A stretch of DNA of 64,000 bases, taken from positions 558,001 to 622,000 of the forward strand of contig JAIWZP010000003.1 in the NCBI GenBank assembly GCA_025201375.1, read 5' to 3'. This DNA is from Gongronella butleri. Its lineage: Eukaryota; Mucoromycota; Mucoromycetes; Mucorales; Cunninghamellaceae. The first letter of the stretch is position 1. Each line of letters opens with the position of its first letter. This document shows positions 23,301 through 36,941 of this stretch, piece by piece. The translations under genes and the position numbers were made by a program. The notes beneath the pieces were generated by a model, which saw nothing but the letters and a program-made list of their open reading frames with translations, did no database searches and had not been told where the DNA came from.

Positions 23301-26090
23301 TCCGCCACGTGCCCATCGCTGTGCCTTGTTTCAAGACGTGTTCTTCCGCTCACAGCATGATCATGCTCTCAAACTTCTCATCAAGCGCCTGCAGGAGCTG
23401 CTTGCGCGATTTGAGCAGCACAACGTCATCACACCCCTCGACTCCTCCTCCAGTGATACCTTCCGCACACCCACCGCCATCCTTGCCAAGCAATTGCGCC
23501 TCAGACTGACCGGCAATGGACACAATGTCCCTGCAGATTATCGCCACCTCATGGTCTCCACCCATGCCATTGCCACCTTCCATGTCATCGAGGAATATCT
23601 ACTGGCGAGACTCGCACTCATTGACAAGACACGTGCCGCCTCATCCTCTTTATCTTCGTCTGCCTCTTCCGTCCCTGCACCAATCGCATCGTCCACAGAA
23701 ACTCCCATCGATCCGTCTACCGATGTTGCCACAGACGAAGATGACCAGGAGCCAGAGCACATTGATGAGATGGATCTGGACGAGCCATTCATGGAGCACG
23801 ATGTAAGTCGCGAAAGGATAAAAAAAAATGAAATTCGGGGGGAAAAAAGGAAGAAAAATGACGTATTCTGTCTTTTTTTCCCCTTTTTTTTTTTCTAGTC
23901 GCCCGAAGCGCAATCAGAAGAAGCAAGCACGAGCAAAAGTGCTGGCAAAAAGGGAAAGTGGCAAATCCGGTTCTCGCTGGGCAATGGTACGGCGGTGCAC
24001 AATACCGACACGATTTATCACGCGATCCACCAGGCAGAGACAAAGCAACGTGCCATTGGCGCCACATCGCGTAACATTTGGCTCTCATCGTATCCAGTCA
24101 CGTTCAATCGCGTCTGGGTCCAAGACGACGGCAAAAAGGACGACAAAACACAGGCCGACACGTCTTTTGCGTCCAACGAAGAGGCCAAGGATGACAATGC
24201 CACCGAACCAACGCCAGAAACGTCGTCGTCGGCTCAATCCAACGGCGAGATCTGTGCGCAAGCGCTGCGTGTGCTCCAGGCGGTGCACGAGCTGCTTGAA
24301 AAAGCCAAATTAATGGATGCCGAGCTGTCGCACCTGTTCATCAGCCGCAAGCTGACCGCCAAGGTGAATCGGCAGCTCGAGGAGCCGCTGATTGTGGCGA
24401 GCGCGTGCTTGCCCGAGTGGTTGTACGAGTTGACACGCGACGCGCCATTCTTGTTCCCATTTGAGACGCGTTATTTGTTCATCCAAAGCACGTCGTTTGG
24501 CTACTCACGGCTGATCTCGCGCTGGCAATCGTTGCAGACACGCAACCACCAGCACATGGGCGACCGTGGCGGCACCCTCGACGATGCTCAGCAGCAATCC
24601 CTCATGCTCGGCAGACTCGAGCGCCAAAAGGTACGCATGAGTCGCCATCAGATGCTCGATTCCGCCGTCAAAATGATGGACATGTTCGCCACATCCACAT
24701 CCGTCCTCGAGGTCGAGTTTGTTGACGAAGAGGGCACAGGCCTTGGACCCACACTCGAATTCTACGCAGCCACGTCAAAGGACTTTTGCAAAAAGGCCCT
24801 CAAAATATGGATCGACGACGATGACAGCTACCAAGAAGAGCCAAAAGAACGCAATGCAGCCACCACCACCCAATACGTCTACGCCCCACGCGGCTTATTC
24901 CCGCGCCCATTGCTCAACCATGATCCTCGCGTTCTCACCTATTTCAAGGCCCTCGGCCGCTTCGTCGCACGCTCCATGCTCGATTTCCGCATCATTGACA
25001 TTCCCTTTAGCGTTGCGTTCTTCCAATGCGTCATGGACGATCGGCCGATCGACAGTGAATTGATCAAGGTAACTTTTTGTTGAAAAATCAAAAAAAAAAT
25101 ATGTTTATTGGCGACAATCCTTATCTTTCTCTCCTTTTTTCTATTCTAGCATGTGAACCCCAGCATGGCGCGCACCATGGACTACCTGCAGCGCTTCATT
25201 GATCAGAAACGCGAAATTTACAAAAACAAGAACATGGTGCGTAGATTTAAAAAGTGGAAATGGACAAGGAAATGGCTGAACCCTTTTTTTTTATTTTTTT
25301 AACAGAGCGCCCAAGAACGAACAATGGCCCTCGAAAAAATCACGGTGGACGGCATGCTCCTAGACGACTTGTGCTTGTATTTCACGCTTCCAGGCGACCC
25401 GACGGCATTTTTGCGCCCCGACGGCGACCAGGTGCCCGTCACCATCCAAAATGTCGGCACATACCTGGACGAGCTGCGCGACGCCATCGTCGGCAAGGGC
25501 GTCGCCAAGCAAATTGAGGCATTCCGCCACGGATTCAATGACGCGTTTGACATTCAGGACCTCAAGATCCTTTCGTGCGACGAACTTGTCCAACTCTTTA
25601 GCGCATCGACCCAGGAGGATTGGTCCATGACCAGTAAGACGGGCACTTTTGTGTGGGAGACGAGAGAAGGCATTCGAGAGGAGAGGGATGCAACGACACT
25701 CACTTTTTTCCCCTTTTTTCTTTCATTTTTTTTTTTTTCACAGCGCTGCGCGACGCGATCAAAGCGGATCATGGTTACACTATGGACAGCCCTGCCATCC
25801 ATCACTTTCTGACGCATCTGTCGGAATTGGACGAGGCGGGTCGCCGCGCCTTTTTGCAATTCACTACAGGCAGCCCGCGCTTGCCAATTGGCGGCTGGAA
25901 GGCGCTGCGCCCGCCATTCACCGTCGTGCGCAAGGTGGCCGACGCCCCGCTCACACCAGACGACTTTTTACCTTCGGTCATGACGTGCGCCAACTATCTA
26001 AAGATGCCTGATTATTCCTCAAAAGTCATCATGGCAAAAAGATTCTTGACCGCCGTCACCGAAGGCAAAGACAGCTTCCTGCTGTCCTGA
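20326..26090 (+). CDS. UFD4: HECT E3 ubiquitin ligase, UFD4/TRIP12 type
   Basis: Eight exons: 20326-20429, 20519-21353, 21470-22079, 22214-23802, 23899-25068, 25150-25236, 25306-25633 and 25744-26090 (5,070 nt, 1,689 aa). A hydrophilic N-terminus with a long Asp/Glu tract (about 20750-20870) precedes armadillo-like repeats (MQLVALQELAEILSVSNEDTL, then ALEKVSAQLP and following). The C-terminus is a HECT domain: LEVEFVDEEGTGLGPTLEFY, GRFVARSMLDFRI, and the catalytic cysteine in SVMTCANYLKMP, 33 residues from the end (about Cys1656). Ufd4/TRIP12 ligases extend ubiquitin chains on ubiquitin-fusion substrates and cooperate with N-degron ligases. ARM plus HECT architecture and length match (yeast Ufd4 1,483 aa, TRIP12 about 2,000). 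Downstream AATAAA at 26217-26222. Confidence 0.95.
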
Positions 26091-26216
26091 TTCCCCCCCC
26101 TCGCCCCCTTTTTTTATCCTCTCTCTCTCTCTCTCTTCTCGATCATTTTTGACACTTCCCCCCCCCTCGCTCTCTGCATTGGCGTGTACATAAGGCAGCT
26201 TTTTCCAAGGATTTGA

Positions 26217-26222
26217 AATAAA
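26217..26222 (+). terminator. Poly(A) signal, HECT ligase
   Basis: AATAAA about 125 nt past the stop codon at 26090. Confidence 0.5.
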
Positions 26223-26457
26223 TTGGCCCCATTTTGATGACTACGAGCCCCAGGATGACTCAGCCCTGGTTGTGTGATCGGCTTGCCCACCTGATCCATA
26301 GCCACATTTTCTAGAAAAATGAACCAGAAAAGAGGAAAATGGTGTGTCGCTTACTGTATCCGAAGTGACGGGTTTGCTTGATGAGGTAAGGCGGCGGGCT
26401 ATGATAGCCAGTCGCCTTGCAAAATCACGCAATCAAAGTTTAGGGTCCTTTTCTGGG

Positions 26458-26466
26458 CTATATAAA
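26458..26466 (+). promoter_or_regulatory. Putative TATA box of the SDR gene
   Basis: CTATATAAATGGGCG lies about 80 bp upstream of the SDR start codon. It is the clearest TATA box in the window by sequence and spacing. Confidence 0.55.
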
Positions 26467-26541
26467 TGGGCGCCATGTGGGGTGCCCCACCCTTCTTTTT
26501 TTCTTTTTTTTTTGACGATTTTCTTTTCATTTCTTATCTCA

Positions 26542-27609
26542 ATGGCTGGCACTCTCTCTCTCTTCTCTCTGGCTGGCAAGGTCGCCGTCATCACCGGTGG
26601 CACCAAAGGCATTGGCTATGGCATGACGCTTGGCTTGGCCGAAGCAGGCGCTGGTAAGTATAAAATCAAGGATTGAGGGCGATTGTGCCCGATTTTTTGT
26701 CCTTTTTCTCACACTTGTGCGATCCATTGCACCGATTAGACATTGTGCTCCTCCAGCGCGACGTGACCAACACGCAGGTGCAGGATGAGGTACGCGCGCT
26801 TGGGCGCGAGTGCCACATTGTCGCGTTTGACGGCGCTGACAAGGAGTCTGCGCGCACCGTCATTGCGCGCGTCCTTGAAGTCATCCCCACCTTTGATATC
26901 TTGGTCAACAATGCCGGCATTGCTCGCCGCCATACGTAAGTCTTTGCGAGCAAAAAGGAAAAAAAAAAAAAGACCACCAGCCCCACTTTTGTCATGTAGA
27001 AAAAAAATAGCCCGAGTCGCTGCGACCTTGAACCTTATTTTGCTATTTTCTATGCCTTGCCCAGTGCTTTGGATTTCCCAGAGGACGATTTCGATCTTGT
27101 GCTGCAGGTGAATCTCAAGACGGTGTGGAAAATGAGCCAGGACGCGGCGCGCCACTTTGTTGCAAAGGGCAAAAAGGGCAAGATCATTTCCACCGCGTCC
27201 CTTATGTCGTACCAGGGCGGCATCTTGACATCCGCTTATGCCACCGCCAAGGGCGGTCTCGCACTCCTGACGAAGGCCCTCGCCAACGAATGGGCCGAGC
27301 ATGGTATCAATGTCACAGCCATCGCTCCAGGTTATGTGTACACCAACCTCACAAAGCCTCTCTACGAGAGTGAGCGCGGTCCAGAGATTACAAAACGCAT
27401 TCCCGCAGGCCGTTGGGCAACCCCTGACGACTTCAAGGGCCCCGTCGTCTTTCTCGCGTCGGAGGCAAGCAATTATGTCCACGGTGAGATCCTCGTCGTC
27501 GATGGTGGATGGCTCGGTAAGCTGAGAAAAAAAAAAAACGAAAAAATAATAACAATTCTCATCATCTTTTTTTTTTGCTCGTTTTATTTCTATTGTTGTA
27601 GGCCGATAA
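26542..27609 (+). CDS. Short-chain dehydrogenase/reductase (gluconate-dehydrogenase-like)
   Basis: Exons are 26542-26653, 26740-26935, 27065-27516 and 27602-27609 (768 nt, 255 aa). It is a classical SDR: cofactor motif TGGTKGIG (about residues 19-26), NNAG, catalytic Ser in TASLMS, and YATAK (the YxxxK pair). APGYVYTNLT and a C-terminal VVDGGWLG are typical of NAD(P)-dependent polyol, gluconate and 3-oxoacyl reductases. Overall it most resembles 2-deoxy-D-gluconate/gluconate dehydrogenases, but the substrate is not determined by sequence. The last coding exon is only 8 nt (…GC CGA TAA) and completes Gly-Arg-stop. Poly(A) signal AATAAA at 27634-27639. Confidence 0.92.
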
Positions 27610-27633
27610 ATGTCTTGCACAAATGACGAAAAG

Positions 27634-27639
27634 AATAAA
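27634..27639 (+). terminator. Poly(A) signal, SDR
   Basis: AATAAATAAAAA 25 nt past the stop codon. Confidence 0.55.
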
Positions 27640-28787
27640 TAAAAAGCACCTTCCATGATCCAAGTAAAAAGGGGGCGCGTCGTCGGAGTTTGCTCAGGCG
27701 ACTGCGCCATCAGGACACCACATGGAACAATGATTATTGCGATTTTTCTTCCTTGTTATCCACTGTTGCTGATTTTCTCTTCTTGTACGTACTCTTGCCC
27801 CCATAGCATAGGCTTTTTCTCGCCTATGACCACTCACCTCGCGCCAAACACGTTTCAATCACGTCAGTTTCGCTTCTGTATTATGATAGCGTGATTTGAT
27901 CTCACTTCAAATCAAACGCGCCGCGTTGCGGTTGATTCATAAAAAAATGGTGAATCGCGGACAGACTTGCATTGCGGCGCAATCTCCACGTAAAAAATTA
28001 GATTTACGCCCCGCAGGGATGGCGTATAAAATTTACAAAAACTCGATATACAGCGGAAACGAGCCATAATTTCATGTCAGAGACGTCATGATTGAGACAG
28101 AGGAGCAATACACGATGCCATGTGGCAAACATCTTGTCACTGACAGTGTAACTGCTGATTTTTTGTTGCCTGGGGCAAGGGACGCAAAAAAAAAAAAAAA
28201 AAAAAAAAACGCATTTCACGCCCTGAATGATGGCACGCGAACTCTCCTATTGCCGTCTACGTAAAATGCAAAAAAGGGCAAATTGTGCAAAATGACCGTC
28301 GTTTGCGTTCCCGCATCGCTTCCGGTTAAGCAGGTGGCTTCAGAGCGCGCGCTCTTGTAAGAAAGAGCATCTTGTAGCTGTTGGCTTTGTATTTACATTC
28401 ATGCATGTAAGAAAATGCATTTTTCGGCAACAATGGCCAGCGTGCTCAGGTACAAGCCAAGCAGGCTCTTGGTACAATGCTGATTTCTTTATTTCTAATT
28501 ATTTTTTTTTGCAGAAGCGCATCTGCTACTGGCACTTTGGAACGTTGTAGACCAAGCAATGTGTACAAACTGCCTTTTCTCCGTGCGTTCTTCTTTAATT
28601 GCGGGACCAGTATGTCAGACTGAGTGGCGACAAGTGCTTCTTGTCATTTTAGCAAGAGTGGCACTATGATAAACAGCAACACGAACGAAAACACTGAGAA
28701 AGGAGAAAAGAAGATAATCGGTGGAAACTCATGATTTCCCACTACGTAATGCACTAAAACGAAAAAAAAAAATACCATTCTATGATA

Positions 28788-29467
28788 TACAGTAGCTAGT
28801 ACTGTATCACAACTACAGGCATGTTTTTGATTACTCTAATAAAAACCACGAATGAAATAAAAAAAATTGATGCGTCACAAAGCCAAAGAAGGGACATGAT
28901 ACAATAAAGCCCAGATGGGTAACTTTTTCGCTTGTTTTGTTTTCCTTGCTTCTATGCTACGTACAGTTCTATTACAGTAGAACGTATTGTATGGAGTCGT
29001 AACATTGTTGTTGCATCAAGGTGGTGAATTGTCGGGTCCTCCACTGAATGATGCTGTAATTCAAAAAACAAACAGCATCATGTACAGTATTATCATCATA
29101 CAGTTATAGAGTAGGTAGCGCTCGAGCGAGAAAATGCACAAAAGCATGATTTTCAATTTTTTGGATTTTATGATACGTACACATACAGTAATACAGTACA
29201 CAAATATTATCCTTTAATAATAAAGCTTTTGATCTGTCCATGTTTCAATCTCGGTAGACACTAGACAGAAAAAACTGCCGCGTGCTACTGTAGGTACGTA
29301 CAGTATCATTTCAATGCCTGAAGCAGCATTGGGTGCTACACTGCCCAAAAACGTATGATATACTGATGCACATTTATTTTTTAAAAACCAAGCAAAGAGC
29401 GTGTTTCTCAATATCTCAAACTTTGTCGTCGGCCTGCTGCTGTGCCTCCAGAATTTTTTTTACTGTA
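28788..29467. repeat. TACAGTA/TACTGTA heptamer cluster 1
   Basis: Nine copies of TACAGTA or its reverse complement TACTGTA fall in about 680 bp (starts about 28788, 28800, 28973, 29083, 29184, 29192, 29286, 29299, 29461). Chance predicts fewer than 0.1 per 700 bp. Several sit beside GTACGTAC-type palindromes. Confidence 0.8.
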
Positions 29468-32400
29468 CACCAGCCCGCCGATAATGAAAAATGCACCACG
29501 GCGTACTCTAAACTATGGAGGTTGGTCCAAATTTGTTGTCCATATCCTGTACCTGGGGTGAATGGAAAAACACGGGTTTTTGAAAAGACTGTAGGCGGCG
29601 GGGCGGGGGGCTGAAACTGTCCAATAGCCCGAATCGTTCAGCCCCCCGGGATGAACGCATTTTCCCGATTTTTACACGAACTCCCTGGACCACGGGGTGC
29701 CTGTGGATTTGCTTAAAATCAAGTAAACGTGGCGTGATTAGGGGTAATGGACCGACCTGTCCTATGGCCCACCAGTACCCAAAATGAATCCGCCCGATTT
29801 TTTTTGGACTCGAAAATGCCAAAAATCTCATTTATTTGTACTCTTTTGAATTCATCTCGATATCTGCGTGGTCGACCCCACTCTACAAAAATGGCCGCAT
29901 CGAATTCGGCGCAAAATTTGCAACAAAAAAAAAGCCTAAAACAGCAAAGCGCTACGACCACTTTTGAAAAATTCAGGGGTCAACCAGGGCGTCAGGGGTC
30001 ACACATTTCAATCTCAGAAAGTGCCAAATTTAGGAAATTTCGAACTCCGAGTGATCCATGCATCCCAAACAGGTAACTCCGACAATTTGCTATTGGCGGA
30101 CAAAATGACAGGTCGCCCCCACCTTAAGAAAAATGCCCAAAGAGTGACGCATGATGAACGGTGATCGACTGAGAAAAAGTGCCTACTTTGGCCAAGATTT
30201 TTTTGCAAAAATTTAAGGGTTGACACTTCCAAATTTAGGTGCGTACGTACGTAAATTGTATGGAATTTTTTTCCGTATTTTTTTGCAGGTTTTTGTGCGC
30301 TGTAGAGTGGGCTGCAAGTTGGTGAAATGACCGATGATGCAAAAAAGTCAAAACCCAAGCTAGCGCCCTGCAAGTCATTCCATTAGATACTTTGCCCCCT
30401 GTTTTTTATTAAATCTGAAATAAAAATCAAGGGTTGACTAGACAGTTATTGTCGAGCAAACCGTCATTGAATGTTTTGTTGAAAAAGTGTACTTCCTCCT
30501 CCGCCAGTTTTAAGCAGATCGCTGTGAAACTTGTTTCATTCGGTGGAGATTCAGCAGCAGCATTTGATACATTAAAAAAAGCATCGTTGGTTATTTTTCC
30601 AGTTGTCGAGACAAGCAAGTTTGAAAATTGATCTACAGTTTGAGCGACTTTTGCAAGCGGGCAAAGTTCATCCATCGGGCGAGCAAACAACAATTAGGAA
30701 ATGACACCCCGCGAGTGCGTCTCTTTCGATCGGTGCCATTTCACCACGATGCACAAAATATTTTGCGAGACTTGTGCCGGATTTGTGGAAATGTCAGAAT
30801 TTTATTTGGATTTACTTATTTGCACAATGACTCGGTCGACTCCTGATTTGAACGATTTTTCAAATAAAAAGAGTCACATCGGTAAAACATTATGTGAAGA
30901 CTTTGGGCCACCCAACTATGATGATTTGTGGCATTTAATTTTGCATTTGTAAAATTGTCGAGATTTCGAATTCATCTGCCAAACGATCCTGTTGGCGGGT
31001 TTCATGTTGTGTTATTGAATAAGGCGCGGCGAAATAGTCAAAGGGCAAAGGGTGGGAGGCAATCGATTCATGATTTGTGTTGTTGGTCATCCATGGATTT
31101 GTGCCAATTCTTGAAAACGGCGCGTACCACGAAAACGGCCCGATCAACATCTGGTTTTTTAATTTTTTTTTTTCAAAGAGAGACGCTGAAAAAGCCAAGC
31201 GGCAAAGTTCGGCGATGATCGAATCATGACTTTACCGCGAAATGAATTATACAAAAACGCGTAACAGCCAAATTTTCAGCAATGCCGTGCTTCCCGACAA
31301 ACCACATGATTGACCTTTGGATTTTTATTTTTTTCTGAGAAGAGAGGAGCAACATCCACTACATGTAAAAGTTTCGTGGCGCTGTGATGAGCCCTTGCTT
31401 GGCGACGAACTTTTTTTCAAATTTAGAAAAAAAAAGGTGGGTCAGGTCAAAATGCATCTGGAGGGTCCCCCGCTTTGAGAGGCTCAGGTCTCTCAAATCC
31501 GTTTGGCAACCTACACATTGGACATCTGAGAGTCACATCATTAGGTGCAGTGACCCCTTCTTCCTTAGCAAATCTGCAATAAAAGTCGAAGGTCGATCAA
31601 GCTGTTTTCGAGGAATGGGCAATCAAAGCCTAATTTTAGAAAATGGAATTTCTGCATCACTTTTGGTCGTACGCTAGTGAAACTGGGTTCATCCGACAGA
31701 GAATCGAATTTTGCATTTATTTTCACAGCAGCACGTCATCCTTTGTCTTGTCCATTGCCGAGAAAACGAAGCTGGAATGTTTGATTGGGCGTTGCAGCAA
31801 GCGTACAAATGTTGCGCATCGGCGTTGCCGGGCAGGGATAAAATGGCCCCTTGTGCGTGTCTTTTTTCCACTTGTAAGATTTAAGCCTGGTCGAATAGTA
31901 GCTTGACGCGCTAGAGACAAAATTGTGAATTAATGGAGCATTGTCAATTTTCTTGCCAACGGTAAGATCAACCCCAGTTTTTACTTTTGTTCTGAAAAGA
32001 GAGAGACCAAAATGCTCATATGCCAAAATTTCATAGAGCTGCAAGCACTCGATGGTGCGCCACATCGATTTTCAAAAATGACGATTTTCCATCGATTTAC
32101 CAAGAGGTACAGTCACGAATTTTAACCTGGCAAAACTTGGTTCCTCGGATCGTCGTGCCATTCACCCACATGGTAGAATGCGTCCATTTGCCGATGAAAA
32201 TGCCATAAAACCCCGGGCTCCATCAACTGGTTTTCATGTACAGTAAAATGCAATCTACCGGTACTTCGTATTTTCGCCACAAGACAAACTCGACAAAGAC
32301 TGGCCGCAGATCCTCGAAACGTGGCTCACAAGAAAGAGCATGGGCTGTTGCGTATGTGGCCATCGATGATCACTTCAAAAAACCAGATCCAGCTACAGTG

Positions 32401-32791
32401 TCATACTGTATGATATCATGCAGCACAAAAAATGCTTTTGCTCACGCATGACTGTGAGCACTACAGTATTTTAACTGTTTTGCGAAGACCCATAGAGTTT
32501 AAATGGGATGTTCCCGGCTGCAGGGATTGCCGGATGAGACCGGCGTCTCTGAATTATGCATGCAGGGCCAAATCATACAAAATGGCGCGTTCTAAGACAA
32601 CCAATTTGACGAAAATCCTCCATTGTGGTTTTTTGCGACTATTAATCGAGAACTGAGCGAGATCGGCCCGAGAAGCACAGCGTCGTCATGAATTTCCTGT
32701 AGAAAAAATTGATTTTTTAAACCGTAAAACAACAAAAAGGGGGTAGAATTTTTTATTGTTGTTAATTTTTGTCTCCAATTCTTCAAAAACA

Positions 32792-33280
32792 ATGAAGACT
32801 CTCCTGGCTCTCTCAGTTCTGACGGCGGTGGCTATGGCTGCCAGTTGGACTCCTGGTCTGAGCACTGGTGGCAGTGATGACTCGATATTGAGGGGAAATA
32901 ATGGTGGGTCCTCCTCGTACATTCCTGGTTTTCCCGGCAGCGGTGATGGCAGCTTTCTGGGTCTGGGCGTGGACAGAAAGGATGTGGGCCAAGAGACCGA
33001 TAACATTGCAGCAATGAGGCAGCGCATGAAGCTCACGCGCCGTCATAAGAAGCATCATTGCAAAGAAACCCCAGAAACCCCAGATGATGAAGCCGTCGAG
33101 AAAGTGCTGCCGCTCATGCGCCGTCATAAGAAGCACCATTGCAAAGGAATCCCAGCAATCCCAGATGACGAAGCCGGCGAGAAAGTGATGCCGGACATTG
33201 GAGTATCTGACGAGATCATGACGCCGGACACCGGAGTGCAGCGTCGCCGAGCTGACGGTGGTGATGACCAGGACATTTAG
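32792..33280 (+). CDS. Small secreted protein with two cationic His/Lys/Cys repeats
   Basis: Intronless, 162 aa. The N-terminus MKTLLALSVLTAVAMA is a clear signal peptide, with cleavage expected after AMA (about residue 16-17). A Gly/Ser-rich segment follows. Then come two adjacent 27-residue repeats (nucleotides 33038-33118 and 33119-33199), each beginning RRHKKHHCK and continuing xPxxPDDEAxEKVxP. A third, weaker Pro-Asp/Thr segment ends at QRRRADGGDDQDI. Each repeat alternates a strongly basic half with one Cys and an acidic Pro-rich half. Dibasic sites before each basic half would suit Kex2-type cleavage. I recognise no family. Possible roles (inference): metal-binding, antimicrobial or signalling peptide precursor, or effector. 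The ATG is the first in frame, and AATAAA follows at 33330. The gene stands alone in gene-poor DNA. Confidence 0.72.
   Translation: MKTLLALSVLTAVAMAASWTPGLSTGGSDDSILRGNNGGSSSYIPGFPGSGDGSFLGLGVDRKDVGQETDNIAAMRQRMKLTRRHKKHHCKETPETPDDEAVEKVLPLMRRHKKHHCKGIPAIPDDEAGEKVMPDIGVSDEIMTPDTGVQRRRADGGDDQDI
33038..33199 (+). repeat. 81-bp tandem duplication inside the secreted-protein gene
   Basis: Two in-frame 81-nt units, each starting CGCCGTCATAAGAAGCA, encode the 27-residue repeats. Differences at the two ends and in the Pro-rich part show divergence after duplication. Confidence 0.9.
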
Positions 33281-34289
33281 TGCAATACTTATAGCATGAG
33301 TGACCCAGATTGCATGTGATTCTGAGGCAAATAAATCAAATATCGCTTTTAAACGATTATTTCGAGCAATCATTGTTTTGTCTTTTACAATTACGATGTA
33401 AAAAACGCGTAATAAAAAACTCATATCGTGAAAGCAGTTGAATATATTCTTTGTAAATCTTGTTTTCAATGTGATGAGGCAGTTGCCGTGTTATTCGCGC
33501 CGCTGCGCGAGATGCAGCGCGGGACACTCATTGGGCATTTAGAGAAATCATTGCATTGGCCGCTGCACCCCAATTGATCCCACCCGAAAGAGAAGGCGTT
33601 GGTTGTCCCGCGTCTGTTTTGGCCATACTGAAAATGTTTGCATAAACGCTCGCTTCCTTGCGCCAGAGGTCGCAATGTGCATGCAAATCTAAACCCAAAA
33701 CTCGAAGATCTGCCCAAAGCACACGTATTTACGCTGTGACGCCTGTAAAAAGAAGAGCGCGGTTGATCATTCTGTGCGCGTCCCGCTGCGCGAGATGCAT
33801 TGCCGGTCTATCATAACAGTACACGCTCAAGATACTGTAGAAGCCGTTGAAAGCGCCGCTGCATCGCAGGTGTCTCCCCACACACACATGCGCAGATGAT
33901 GGCGCTCTTTTTTTTTTTTTTTTTTGAGCATTTTCTCCATTTTTCTGCTGCAAAGATGGAATTGCACCTTCAGTGTTCGGTCAATGGCCGCATGAATATC
34001 TGATAAAACTAAAAATGACACGATACACATGACCAGTGACGCATAAAAAAAAAAAAAAAAAAAAAAAACGCGCAATATACAATAAAAATGTGTGTTTCTA
34101 TGGAAGCCATGGATCGCGAGGATCCACACTTTTATTCTAATTTTTCAACGGCGAGAGATATGTACTTTTACACAGGAGTGGGGTTCAAAGAGGGGAGGGA
34201 CATAATTACAATTTTTTTTTTTCAGGGATGTCAAAAAAAGTCTAAACATCTAAAATTGAAGAGAGTGTGCGGGCTTGGGAGAGGCGCAT
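33281..34289. other. Intergenic region with a diverged duplication
   Basis: The exact 17-mer CCGCTGCGCGAGATGCA occurs at 33500-33516 and 33783-33799. On the minus strand each copy lies just past a short open segment ending in similar residues (WGAAANAMISLNAQ-stop and CDAAALSTASTVS-stop). They may be two decayed copies of one exon. A T20 and an A24 run lie at about 33908 and 34047. Confidence 0.4.
33330..33335 (+). terminator. Poly(A) signal, secreted repeat protein
   Basis: AATAAA 50 nt past the stop codon; it supports this ORF being a transcribed gene. Confidence 0.5.
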
Positions 34290-36623
<2,334 letters not shown>

Positions 36624-36941
36624 GGTGAAGGAGGGGGATAGAATACAAAAAGGAGAAAGGAACAAGAAAGAAAAGAAAAACAAGGTGCAGCTGGGCTCCA
36701 CCATTCATAAACTAGAGTCGACAGCGGAAAATGAAAATTTTTTCGAAAGAACCAGAACCGGCCAGGGTCGGCCTGCCTTTTTTAGCTCGTTGCCCTGTGT
36801 CACCTTCTGACCAATCAACGTGGGATTCATGGCAAAACCAATGCTCGCATTTTTTTGATTTTAATGCTGGGCATGCCACTTCCCCGCCCTTTTTTATTTT
36901 CTTCTTCCTATTTTCTTCCTGCCCTTGTCCCTTCATCCGCT
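36624..36941. promoter_or_regulatory. 318-bp divergent promoter region, mtHsp70 / RAMP4
   Basis: This separates the start codons of mtHsp70 (-) and RAMP4 (+). A heat-shock-element-like run TTCGAAAGAACCAGAAC (36744-36760) has three GAA modules, though at spacings of 4 and 6 rather than 5. CCAATCAACGTGG (36811-36823) combines a CCAAT box with CAACGTG, close to the core of the yeast unfolded-protein-response element. The motifs are seen; regulation is inference. Confidence 0.4.

Larger units (their letters stand above)
26091..26541. other. Intergenic HECT ligase-SDR
   Basis: Contains a CT microsatellite (about 26119-26137), C-rich runs, the HECT-gene poly(A) signal at 26217 and a TATA box for the downstream SDR gene. 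Confidence 0.5.
27610..32791. other. 5.2-kb gene-poor region
   Basis: AT-richer than the genic parts, with no gene I can support. It contains the TACAGTA/TACTGTA cluster at 28788-29467 and two divergent unrecognised ORFs starting about 25 bp apart (minus 30675-30427, 82 aa; plus 30701-30952, 83 aa, with a CETC cysteine pair). Scattered fragments at 30.0-30.3 kb loosely resemble the 60-kb repeat. Other ORFs are short and of random composition. Confidence 0.4.

Noticed and set aside
33528..33722. Minus ORF ending …NWGAAANAMISLNAQ as a live gene
   Set aside because: No ATG, and an in-frame TAA lies just upstream with no acceptor between; treated as a possible relic only.
34220..34250. CAGGGATGTCAAA as a hAT terminus
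   Set aside because: A short match without an inverted partner or target duplication, inside the probable 3' region of the Hsp70 gene.
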